64,000 nucleotides of DNA, from the NCBI GenBank assembly GCA_022414725.1, contig CM039462.1:118642642-118706641 (forward strand), written 5' to 3'. Positions 11,323 to 21,640 of this stretch are shown piece by piece. The DNA comes from Microglena sp. YARC. Its lineage: Eukaryota > Chlorophyta > Chlorophyceae > Chlamydomonadales > Chlamydomonadaceae. Within the stretch, counting starts at the first letter, position 1; every line of letters begins with the position of its first letter. The notes under the pieces were generated by a model. It searched no databases. It was not told the origin of the DNA and was given only the letters and a program-made list of their open reading frames with translations. A program made the position numbers and the translations under genes.

Positions 11323-12974
11323 CCGCGTTTCTCTCAGGGTCTGAGGCCTAAATGTTTATTGTCGACGGTGCCTGATGCCTCAGTCTGTGTTTTGGGGAGA
11401 TGACAACATTCAGACTATACGATATTGCTGCCATTCTGGCTTAACAAATAAACTCATGTATCGGACCCAGCTATTTTTTAGGCTTTAGGCTATTAGGGTT
11501 TAGGATTTATCCACCTTAGGTAAGGCAAGTTATATATGTGGTAGGGGGGAAATGCTTGCTAGCTGCAATATTGCCTATCTTATTTGAGTATTAGTTGGAA
11601 GGCCCCTCTCAGATGTCATGGAGCGGGCTCGTCTTGGGTCGACGATGGCCTGTTGATGGAAACGTAATGTACTTTAACGTTATGACTGGCCTACCAATAC
11701 TAATGCAGGCCTATCTATCTAGATAGGCAGGCATATAAGCAGACAAAGGGACTTAAATAGCCTAAGTGCTGGGGCGTCAATGGGCTCGATTTTAGTGTGT
11801 ACTAGACTACTAGTGCACTGCGCAAGTACCTGGAGAGACTATTGGACAGACTTTGCAACATGTGATGTAGATGAGCACTCGTATCATGCTCACATGTTGA
11901 AAATTAAGTGTTGAAGAGATCTGAGGACGGAATTATTTGCTTACTAGCTTTCTGATCTGAAATATAGTTTCTTGCGGAGCCCCCTCCCTTATGGGGGGCG
12001 GGAGCTCCCACGGTCACCCCGTTGTCCGATTACATGTATGTTTGCTTGTCCGTCACGTTCCAACCCTGGGCTTCGTAAACCCAATCGCCACCCTTCCAAA
12101 CCTCGCGCCAATTCGAGCGCACTCCCCGCCAATTTCCTGCAATTCTAGGACTCGTTTACCCAGCCCAGTTTGATGCTGACGCCATTTGGCCTCCACTGCC
12201 ACTGGTCGCCCCCCGGGGCATGCCCCCCTCGCATGCCCCTAAAACCCTGGTCGCGTAACCCTGGCCCTAATTGTCTTCGGTCCGCTGCACTCGATTTGGA
12301 GCCATTCTGCCGATACGGGTCGCCAATTTTCCGCGTCGCTTGCGACGCGCCTTGGAATTGTTAATATCAGCCGAGGCGTTACCCCTGATTTGGCCTGGGT
12401 TGCAGAACGGGTTGCACCACAGCCCTTTCCCCCACCCAAACCAATACTGAACTGAACCCTCAGGCCTTCAGGGGCACCACCAATCGTCCCCCTGCCCCCC
12501 TCTCATACTACCACTACCTGCTGGAAGAGTGAGCTGTCACTCTTTTTAAACCAAGTAAGGCGTTGCATTTGTTGATATGCACAACATCAAAGCCTTGTAC
12601 ACCATCATAACATATTCTCAGTTGTTCCATTGTTTTCAACTTCCTTTCTATTCTCAGTTGCCCCATGGGGTTGGGCATATATGCTATAACAAATTGAAGT
12701 TACCGTGTAGTATGAACCCGCAGGCTCTAGGGCGGCAGGAGCTGCAGGTGGTTGTGGTAATGGTTGTGGCCACTGTTTCTTTTGGGGACTATTTTTAGCA
12801 TCTTCCAGGCCCTTTCCCTGTCCTTGGGTCAAACCTGGAGCTAGCTGGTGTGCCTGGAAGCTGGCATGGAAGTCTTTTTAATGCAGCCAAAACTTTGAGA
12901 TTAGCCCAGTGGCTAACTAATGGAGCTGTCTGGAAGCTGCCATGCATAGCCCCCAAAAGAGGCACTAATTGTGG
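11323..12974. other. No gene recognised
   Basis: Mixed sequence with a GC-rich patch at about 11960-12430 that contains several CCCC-rich words. The short open frames on both strands have no recognisable domains. I see no RNA gene here. Confidence 0.4.
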
Positions 12975-13520
12975 GCACACAGGTGTGGGGTGGTCACCAG
13001 TAGCCACCTCCCTTGTGACCACCCACCACCCACCCAGGCTCACTGTTGGGCCTGGGGCCTGAGTGGTCCTGGGTGGGTGGGTGGTCCTTGGTGGGCCGGG
13101 GCCTGTTCCCACCTACCACCACCCACCGAGGCACACAGGTGGGGGGTGGTCACCAGTATCCACCTCCCTCGTGACCACCCACCACCCTCCCAGGCCCACT
13201 GTTGGGCCTGGGGCCTGGGTGGTCCTGGGTGTGGGGGGTGGTCCTGGGTGGGGGGGTGGTCCTGGGTGGGCCTGGGCCTGTTACCACCCACCACCACCCA
13301 CCGAGGCACACAGGTGGTGGGTTGTCACCAGGGTCCACCTCCCTCGTGACCACCCACCACCCACCCAGGCCCACTGCTGGGCCTGGGGACTGGGTGGTCC
13401 TGGGTAGGTGGTGGTCCTGGGTTGGTGGGTGGTCCTGGGTGGTCCTGGGCCTGTTACCACCCACCACCACTCACCGAGGCACACAGGTGGGGGGTGGTCA
13501 CAAGGGAGGAGGACACACAC
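12975..13520. repeat. Minisatellite of about 156-175 bp, three full copies
   Basis: GCACACAGGT recurs at 12975, 13131, 13306 and 13479, giving periods of 156, 175 and 173 bp. Each unit contains both GGTGGGTGGTCCTGGGT words and CCACCCACCACC words on the same strand, so a unit can fold into a GC-rich stem. Several frames stay open across it because of composition, which is not evidence of a gene. Confidence 0.9.
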
Positions 13521-13611
13521 CCACAGGTGTTGGGTGGCTATGACAGGGGGGACTAAAAAACAGCACAAACAAATAAAGCATGTTACAGCAAACAAAGAAA
13601 CAAACAAGCTA

Positions 13612-13660
13612 TAATAAATAGGAAGCCTTATAATGAGGCGTGAGGTCGAGGGGGCCAGCC
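13612..13660. repeat. Dispersed repeat (copy 1 of 3 in the window)
   Basis: The segment ATAAATAGGAAGCCTTATAA plus GAGGCGTGAGGTCGAGGGGG matches 52550-52600 and 53293-53345, with changes at about one base in eight by eye. In all three places it lies just upstream of minisatellite or exon-like DNA. Confidence 0.6.
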
Positions 13661-13714
13661 CATTTGATTGCACTGGGGCGGACCATGATAAACAAACAAA
13701 GCAAACAAAACCTG

Positions 13715-14247
13715 ACGCATTTAATGGTACCGTACACACTTTGAATGCACTCGCAGGCACTATGGTGTCAGGAGCTGCTGATACCGCTGGTACTGCTGGT
13801 ACCACTGGTACTGCTGGTACTGCTGATACTGTTGGAGCCTAAAGCCATCACAACCAAAAATGAGAAAACGCTTGCTGTCCCAACTGATGATACAGTACAC
13901 ACCTTGAATGAACTTGCAGTCAATATGGTAAACAGGGGCTGCTGGTACTGCTGGTACTGTTGGAGCCTAAAGCCATCACAACTAAAAATAAAAAACGCTT
14001 ACTGTCCCATCCAATGACACCCTACACACCTTGAATGCACTTGCAGTCAATATGGAGACAGGGGCTGCTGGTTCTGCTGGTACTGCTGGTACTGCTGGTA
14101 CTACTAGCACCGGACTAGCGCTGCCCCCTGACGTGGGGGTGCTGCTGCAAGGGATATCCCAGCTGCGCCAGTCTCTGGATATGTCATGTAAGAACCTTGC
14201 TGCGCTGGTCGAGGAGCGCAATAAACAAGATAAGGAATTTTCAAGGT
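13715..14247 (+). repeat. Three tandem exon-like units encoding a Thr/Ala/Gly repeat
   Basis: Units of about 150 bp begin with a version of ACACCYTGAATGCACTTGCA and contain runs of the 9-mer GCTGGTACT, encoding AGT repeats. The first two end in GGAGCCTAAAGCCATCACAA. The third reads into a plausible non-repetitive, helical-looking segment (residues after LALPPDVGVLLQGISQLRQ) that ends at a possible donor, TTTTCAAG/GTAGGG near 14247. This suggests a coding minisatellite or duplicated exons of an unidentified protein. No family is recognised. Confidence 0.5.
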
Positions 14248-14299
14248 AGGGGGCACTGTTGGTGCTATGTATGTAGGGACTGACAATTCAGATGGTGTT

Positions 14300-14450
14300 G
14301 ACCAAAGGCGCGTATGATATCATATGATATCATACAAATTGCATTGTATGGTATTTATATAAATGGTAACTTTGGCCTAGTCGGACTGCCGGCATCATAT
14401 GATATCATACTGATGACATGATATCATATGATATCATATTGCCGTTCCCT
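14300..14450. repeat. Dispersed palindrome-rich repeat, copy 1
   Basis: It contains the perfect 24-bp palindrome made of GTATGATATCAT and its reverse complement, plus further ATGATATCAT palindromes near 14395 and 14425. The block from CCAAAGGCG through TATATAAATGGTAACTTTG to TGCCGTTCCC is repeated at 54655-54808. Dispersion and palindromes suggest a small non-autonomous mobile element, but no target duplication is clear. Confidence 0.7.
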
Positions 14451-14639
14451 ATATATATGTGATACATAATGTGGTTTGATATATGGCTGTGTGCATGGAT
14501 ATATCAATGGATGGATATATGGATGGATATATGGCTGTGTGTGTATATATCAATGGATGGATTTGTGGATGGATATATGGATGTGATGCAATAATCAGGA
14601 CAATGATTTATCAAGGTGAGCAAGTAGAAGACACAATCG

Positions 14640-16600
14640 ATGCTGTGCATCATGCAATGCAACAACGGCCAACATGCTATGCATCATACAATGCAACAAC
14701 GGCCAACATGGTGCTATGCATCATGCAATGCAACAACGGCCAACATGCTATGCATCATACAATGCAACAACGGCCAACATGCTATGCATCATACAATGCA
14801 ACAACGGCCAACATGCTATGCATCATACAATGCGACAACGGCCAACATGCTATGCATCATACAATGCAACAACGGCCAACATGCTATGCATCATACAATG
14901 CAACAACGGCCAACATGCTATGCATCATACAATGCAACAACGGCCAACATGCTATGCATCATACAATGCAACAACGGCCAACATGCTATGCATCATGCAA
15001 TGGAACAACGGCCAACATGCTATGCATCATGCAATGCAACAACAGCCAACATGCTATGCATCATACAATGCAACAAGTGCCAACATGCTATGCATCATAC
15101 AATGCAACAAGGGCCAACATGCTATGCATCATACAATGCAACAACGGCCAACATGCTATGCATCATGCAATGCAACAACGGCCAACATGCTATGCATCAT
15201 GCAATGCAACAACGGCCAACATGCTATGCATCATATAATGCAACAACGGCCAACATGCTATGCATCATACAATGCAACAACGGCCAACATGGTGCTATGC
15301 ATCATGCAATGCAACAACGGCCAACATGCTATGCATCATACAATGCAACAACGGCCAACATGCTATGCATCATACAATGCAACAACAGCCAACATGCTAT
15401 GCATCATACAATGCAACAACGGCCAACATGCTATGCATCATACAATGCAACAACGGCCAACATGGTGCTATGCATCATGCAATGCAACAACGGCCAACAT
15501 GCTATGCATCATACAATGCAACAACAGCCAACATGCTATGCATCATACAATGCAGCAAGGGCCAACATGCTATGCATCATACAATGCAACAACGGCCAAC
15601 ATGCTATGCATCATACAATGCAACAACGGCCAACATGCTATGCATCATACAATGCAACAAGGGCCAACATGCTATGCATCATGCAATGCAACAACAGCCA
15701 ACATGCTATGCATCATGCAATGCAACAACGGCCAACATGCTATGCATCATGCAATGCAACAACGGCCAACATGCTATGCATCATACAATGCAACAACGGC
15801 CAACATGCTATGCATCATACAATGCAACAACGGCCAACATGGTGCTATGCATCATGCAATGCAACAACGGCCAACATGCTATGCATCATACAATGCAACA
15901 ACAGCCAACATGCTATGCATCATACAATTCAACAACAGCCAACATGCTATGCATCATATAATGCAACAACGGCCAACATGCTATGCATCATACAATGCAA
16001 CAACGGCCAACATGGTGCTATGCATCATGCAATGCAACAACGGCCAACATGCTATGCATCATACAATGCAACAACAGCCAACATGCTATGCATCATACAA
16101 TGCAACAACGGCCAACATGCTATGCATCATACAATGCAACAACGGCCAACATGCTATGCATCATACAATGCAACAACGGCCAACATGCTATGCATCATAC
16201 AATGCAACAACAGCCAACATGCTATGCATCATACAATGCAACAACGGCCAACATGCTATGCATCATACAATGCAACAAGGGCCAACATGCTATGCATCAT
16301 GCAATGCAACAACGGCCAACATGCTATGCATCATACAATGCAACAAGGGCCAACATGCTATGCATCATGCAATGCAACAACGGCCAACATGCTATGCATC
16401 ATACAATGCAACAAGTGCCAACATGCTATGCATCATACAATGCAACTACGGCCAACATGCTATGCATCATACAATGCAACAACGGCCAACATGCTATGCA
16501 TCATACAATGCAACAACGGCCAACATGCTATGCATCATACAATGCAACAACAGCCAACATGGTGCTATGCATCATACAATGCAACAACGGCCGACAAATG
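14640..16600 (+). repeat. 34-bp satellite array, about 57 copies, open in plus-strand frames
   Basis: The unit is ATGCTATGCATCATACAATG plus CAACAACGGCCAAC. It has no stop codon in any plus-strand frame, and 34 is 1 mod 3, so every frame cycles through the same 34-residue Met/Cys/His/Asn/Gln-rich peptide. Two frames stay open across the whole array (about 14640-16733 and 14674-16839). The third is broken by ACA to ATA changes that make TAA at about 15236 and 15959. Six variant units carry a 3-bp GTG insertion (37 bp), which keeps phase. Minus-strand frames contain stops. It could be coding, but openness is built into the unit. Confidence 0.93.
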
Positions 16601-16619
16601 CTTCACTTGCAATGGGTGG

Positions 16620-16790
16620 GGGATGCATACATGGATGGGTGCGGTACGTAATTGGTATGTATTTGTGTGTATGTATATGTTATATGTATATGTTTATACG
16701 TATACATATACATATACATATACATTTTTGTGATTCAGAGTTGTGTATGTGCACACATACCGTATACATATACATATATGTCATACCTGC
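16620..16790. repeat. TG/TA/CATA microsatellite flank
   Basis: Simple sequence built from TATGTATATG, CATATACATATA and GTGTGT words directly follows the 34-bp array. A shorter relative made of ATGGATGGATATATGG words precedes the array at 14490-14590. Confidence 0.8.
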
Positions 16791-16910
16791 CTATCAACAT
16801 ATCTGTGTGTTTCGTCTGTTCCAGTCCAGCAGCAGGTAGATATTAAAACGGGGCTTGCCTAACATGAGTAGTCAAGATTCATGACTGTAATCCATAGCTT
16901 TTCTCTTCAG

Positions 16911-17015
16911 CTACAAGCAGCAGCTTCTAGGCAGATCCCCTGGCTAGCTAGTCAGACAAACTTGCAAACTAGTGCACCTTGAAGCTGACATAACCAGCTT
17001 TCCAGTACTGTTCGT
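16911..17015 (+). pseudogene. Decayed exon-like segment related to 60215-60330
   Basis: A pyrimidine-rich acceptor (TTTTCTCTTCAG) precedes a stretch encoding KQQLLGRSP, then TAG, then KLVHLEADITSFP. It aligns with 60215-60330 (KQKLLGSSPDSLF... LVHLEGDTISCP). The TAG stands where the other copy has TCG (Ser), so this copy looks inactivated. The protein family is not recognised. Confidence 0.5.
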
Positions 17016-17090
17016 TGCAGAAAAGCTGCTATTCATAGCAGAAAAGAAAAATTATGCAGTAATCCCATTCCTCTGCTTCTCCACCTCCAG

Positions 17091-17196
17091 GGTCTGTGAG
17101 GAGCTCTCTTTGAAAAACTAGGAGTTGTACAATCTAAAACTCAAGCAGAGTGAAGATCTAGAGCGCTTTATCCAGCTGAAACAGTCCTTCCAGGAG
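17091..17196 (+). pseudogene. Exon-like segment with coiled-coil character and one in-frame TAG
   Basis: The segment is bounded by CCACCTCCAG on the left and GTGAGT on the right (17197). The frame reads VCEELSLKN, TAG (17119-17121), then ELYNLKLKQSEDLERFIQ and LKQSFQE, a heptad-like charged helix. The in-frame stop makes it a pseudo-exon under the standard code, or Gln if UAG were reassigned. No family is recognised. Confidence 0.4.
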
Positions 17197-17512
17197 GTGA
17201 GTAGGTGATGCACCCGGTTTGCGACAGATACTGTGATATAAGGCACATGTTAATATATGATATAAATATGATACTATGTGATAGATACATGTAATTGCTA
17301 GTACGGTAGCCCGTGTGGCCGTTGGCCACCCCCCACTCAACCCCACCCACCCAGGTCATGCAAACAAATGAGGTTACGCCCTTGTTTGCCCCCCACCCCC
17401 AACCACCCCACCCAACTCCCTCTCTCCTTCACATGCACTCATTCAAAACATTTCCTTCTTTGTGACTGAAAAATACGGTGAGCATACCCCCTCCCCTTCT
17501 CTACTCTGTCTC

Positions 17513-17513
<1 letters not shown>

Positions 17514-17548
<35 letters not shown>

Positions 17549-17912
17549 TAGGAACTGCATGATCCCTCTTCTTTTCTTCCTGCCCCCCATTCCCTTGACA
17601 CACTCCCCCCCCCCCCCCCCCCCCCCCCCCTGCTCTCCCCTACCCCACACACCACCCAGCCATCTCCACCCTCGCTCGACGCTCCCCTCCCTCTCCCCCG
17701 GATCCACAGACACACACGTACACGATGTCACCCTTCCTTTTCCCCTCCACTTAAGCTGTGCCCCCACCCTCACCCCCCTGTACCACACATGCATACCTTT
17801 CTATCCCACCCCCAGCCGCACACACACAGTATCCCCTACATTTCTCAACCTTTCCTTGCCCCTCAGCCATTCAAGCACACACTCATCCCCCCCCCCCCCC
17901 CCCCCCCCCCCC
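17514..17912 (+). repeat. Cluster of three poly-C tracts (35, 26 and 26 bases)
   Basis: Uninterrupted C runs lie at 17514-17548, 17605-17630 and 17887-17912 within a C-rich, CACA-containing region (17380-18000). The 191-codon plus-strand frame across it is a composition artefact (Pro-rich). The complementary strand would be G-quadruplex-prone. Confidence 0.95.
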
Positions 17913-17999
17913 TCCCCTCCCCCTCCCCCATCACATGGTCCCTTTCCCCAACCACTGAAACGCACACACACTTTCCTCTCTTATCCCTACCCTACCTCG

Positions 18000-18990
18000 T
18001 GCACTTCAATCAAGCTGCGGTCTGTGAATCCTATGATCGTGCAAAAAGTGTAGGCTGCGAACTGAACCTAACAATATCTTGCAAACCCTCAGTTTCCAAT
18101 GACGCCAAGAACACGGGATTTGCGCGATTGTAAAGCTACAGACTTGCAGCTTCTCCTTCTCGTGCAGTGGTACAGTTTGAAAAGCTTCGACTTCCATCTG
18201 GTCAACACTTGCTGAATCAAAAATCTCAGCGCTGTGCTTAACGATCATCGATACAATGACACAGTGATTTGTTTTTCAAATCTGAAAGTGGGTTTCTTCT
18301 AGCTTTATGGTTTTAGGCCTCTTCCAGATAAGAGATTGCATAGATAGGATGAGCGGTCCATGTGGGAGAAATGGAAAGGGAATGGTGGTGGTGATGAAGA
18401 ATTATAATTACTCGCATCCACTGGCTGCCAACCATGACAAATGTGATGCACTGGCATGGTGAAAGTGCGCATGCGTGAAATGAATGGTGGCAACGCTCGC
18501 AGGCGGAGAAAATAAGCATTGTCATATGAAGTAATTGGTGAAATTAATTGTTGGCCCTTTTTTTCCTGCTCTGGCAAGCTCACTTCGAGCGCTGGCTGGC
18601 GGTGTTGCGCGCCCTCATGTCCATTAGGACTGTTGGCACTTATCGTGGAGCAGGAGGAGCAGACCGCATCAAGAAGCAAAATACTGAAACAGTTATTCTG
18701 AGCGCAATGCAAGGCTATCTAAGGGTCAGCACTCAGCGGATGACCTTCGAGGAAAGGATCTTCTCATTCTAAATATATTGCAGTCATAGTATGGAAGGCA
18801 GATATCGACACAAAATGAGCGTGCGCGCAATGCTTAGCGCATCTGCTCTGTCGGCATTTGTAACATTCACTGGGTGGGGAGTTGGGTGTACGACAGTGAA
18901 ACAATTGCAATTGCAGTACATTGCTGCCATTGTCCCTGTACATCCCTTGCCCCCCTGTGACATCAACGAAACGTTTGTGAGCCGCAACCT
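18000..18990. other. Unidentified region with short open frames
   Basis: Candidate frames exist on plus (18548-18772, containing AHFERWLAVLRALMSIRTVG, and 18791-19033) and minus (18006-18248), but none has a recognisable domain or clear splice structure. The segment 18259-18326 (TTTTTCAAATCTGAAAGTGG ... CTTCCAG) is similar to 59362-59426 and is probably a dispersed or duplicated fragment. Confidence 0.35.
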
Positions 18991-19019
18991 GAAAATCCCT
19001 TTATGTTTATATATACATA

Positions 19020-19455
19020 GATATGATAGATAGAAGTTGCAATATTATATATAGATGTTATTGTATGTGATATAGATAGATACATGTTATTATATGATAG
19101 ATGTTGCAATATCATATATAGATGTTATTGTATGTGATATAGATAGATACATGTTATTATATGATAGATGTTGCAATATCATATATAGATGTTATTGTAT
19201 GTGATATAGATAGATACATATTATATGATAGATGTTGCAATATCATATATAGATGTTATTGTATGTGATATAGATATATACATGTTATTATATGATAGAT
19301 GTTGCAATATCATATATAGATGTTATTGTATGTGATATAGATAGATACATGTTATTATATGATAGATGTTGCAATATCATGTATAGATGTTATTGTATGT
19401 GATATGGATAGATACATGTTATTATATGATAGATGTTGCAATATAATGGGTAGAT
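19020..19455. repeat. 67-bp AT-rich tandem repeat, about 6.5 copies
   Basis: GTTGCAATAT recurs at 19036, 19103, 19170 and 19234, giving periods of 67, 67 and 64 bp. The unit is built from TAGATAGATACATGTTATTA, TATGATAGATGTTGCAATAT and ATATAGATGTTATTGTATGT words. No coding potential. Confidence 0.93.
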
Positions 19456-19980
19456 GTTAATAAGGATAGATGTAGTCTTCTGTGCTGTACACTGAGTGAT
19501 AACATGAGTGATAACATGAGTGAAAGCATGAGCCCAGCTTAGTTATAGACATGAGGGAAGAAGCCTAATTTGATTTTTTTAAATGCAGATTCGAAGAAAT
19601 CCCGAGTTCTTGTTTAATCCTAACCTCTATGCTAAATAGAGTGACTTTCGATTTGCCATGACCAGCCCTGGTTTGCTACAGAGCGGTTCAAGGCGGCATC
19701 AGGAAGCTGCTCCTTGCAACATGTACATGACATGCAGATTCTGTATTATTATATTATTTATTCTGTTCCGAGTGAAAGGCGTCGTGTGTGTGTGTGTGAA
19801 AGAGAGAGAGAAGGAGGTTACTCTGATGGTTTCTGGTTAAGAGCCAATTAAGGCTATGCTAAAGAGAGTGACTTTCGATTTGCTTGAGCGGTACAAGCCT
19901 GGGTAGGGTTACGGAGTTTAAATACCTTGGTGTGGTCTTCATTGAGAAACACCTTTTGCACTCTCCCAATTCTCTTAATT
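19456..19980. other. No gene recognised
   Basis: Mixed sequence with a (GT)n/(GA)n run at about 19786-19816 and a twice-occurring phrase GAGTGACTTTCGATTTGC (near 19638 and 19866). A short frame at 19658-19840 has no recognisable domain. Confidence 0.4.
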
Positions 19981-20377
19981 CATCTATATTTTATACAAAT
20001 TAACAAGGAAGTTCATCTACATTTATATCAATAGACAAGGTAGCTCATCTATTTTTATATAAAAAAACAGGGAAGCACATCTATATTTTATATTAATAAA
20101 CAGGGAAGCACATATAAATGTTATGTTAATAAACAAGGAAGCACATCTATATTTTATATTAACAAAAAGGAAGCACATCTACAGTTTATATTAAAAAACT
20201 GGGAAGCACATCTGTAGTTTATATTAATAAACAAGGAAGCACACATATATTTATATTACTAAACAAAGAAGCACATATACAGTTTATATTAATAAACAGG
20301 GAAGCGAATCTATATTTTATATTAATAAACAGGGAAGCGCATCTATATTTTATATTAATAAACAAGGAAGCACTTCC
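19981..20377. repeat. Divergent monomeric 33-bp satellite, second locus
   Basis: About 12 monomers related to the 1-5752 array (core TATATTAATAAACARGGAAG plus CACATCTA), here without the fixed seven-monomer order. It ends in AAGCACTTCC directly at the leader copy, exactly as the first array ends in AAGCACATCC. Confidence 0.9.
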
Positions 20378-21110
20378 AGGGGGGGGTCTAAGAATTTATT
20401 TCTAGACACTCAAAATCTTTGTATTTGCCCCCCCCACCCCCTCACCCCCCCCTCCCCAAGCTTGTGAGGCCCATATCTCCTCCGCCAATTTAATTAGGGG
20501 GTCATAGTGATCCTCTCAACAAGCACTATACATTGTGGTCTTACATGTGGGTATAGACACAGTTGGACAAAGTTGTCAAGAACCCCCCCCCCCCCCCCCC
20601 CCCCCCCTCCTAGCCCTGATTATGACCTGACCTAGCAAGTTTTTGGTGTTTCTGAATTTGAAGATGGTTTTAAGGCTATGTTGCATGTCCCTCTATACCC
20701 TCTATACACGAAGTACCCTCTATACACCCATGTTTGGGGTGGCGATATTGAGTTTCTGGTTTGTCCCAGCTTTCACAGTTTGGGGACATGGAACCTGTGA
20801 AGGTCACTTGTCGACCTCGACCTCGACACTCTTACTCAATGTCAGAAACAAGCACAGATTCGTACAGCTCTGCTCGAGCCGCTATTGGTGTTTACTTTAT
20901 CTTCATCAGATTCTGCCTGGTGAGGAAGTTGCGAAGATTGTTTTGAAACCGGCTGGACCTCCCCCCCACCCCCCACCCCCACCACCACTTATGGGGTGGT
21001 CGAGATCTACAACCTCCGAACATCAGTTTTGATTTGTATCGGTGGTATCCGGGCTTACGGCCCCTTTAGGCCCCTAATTGAGCGTGCGGTGTACGAGCAA
21101 CTTCCTAGAC
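20378..21110. repeat. Conserved leader after the satellite, copy B
   Basis: This is the counterpart of 5753-6500. It shares GTGAGGCCCATATCTCCTC, GGGGTCATAGTGATCCTCTC, TATGACCTGACCTAGCAAG, TTTTAAGGCTATGTTGCATG and GGCCCCTAATTGAGCGTGCG in the same order. It contains a 25-base C tract (20583-20607) and a duplicated CCCTCTATACAC word not seen in copy A. Frame-breaking indels between the copies argue against coding. Confidence 0.82.
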
Positions 21111-21124
21111 CCCCCTGACATTTT

Positions 21125-21640
21125 TTTAAAATTAATAAACAAGGAAGCACATCTACAAGACAGTCTACAACACAGTCCCCAAAGCAGCTGTGGTGGTGTA
21201 CTAGGTCAAACATGCATACTTACATGCATGCACAAATACGCACCCACACACACACACACATACACGCACATGCATGTTCATACACGCACATGCACGCACA
21301 TGCGCACATGCACGCACATACACGCACACACACACATGCACACATGCACATACATGCACATGCACGCACATACACACACATACTCGCACATACACGCGCA
21401 CACAGACACAGACACACACTCAAACATATCCAAGCAATGAAGCACATTCACGCAAAGTATAGGAGGCATCAGCCAAGAAGAACCACAAAGCAGCTGCAGC
21501 AGTGTACTAGGTCATACATACACACCTACCTACCTACATATCCAAACAACGAAGCACATTCACACAAACTTCAGGAGGCAGCAGCCAAGAAGGACCACAC
21601 AGAAGCAGCGGCTGCTCACAGGAGACCACACAGGAGAGCA
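21125..21640 (+). repeat. Exon-like units with microsatellite spacers, copy B
   Basis: Three units lie near 21130, 21430 and 21545. The first is a hybrid: it opens with a satellite monomer (ATTAATAAACAAGGAAGCAC) and continues into the exon-like half (ACACAGTCCCCAAAGCAGCT ... GTGTACTAGGT). A 200-bp CA/CATGCA-rich microsatellite (21220-21420) separates unit one from unit two. Units two and three match their counterparts at 6895 and 7010. Confidence 0.7.

Noticed and set aside
17478..18053. Pro-rich 191-codon ORF
   Set aside because: It is created by poly-C and CACA simple sequence, with no conserved domain.
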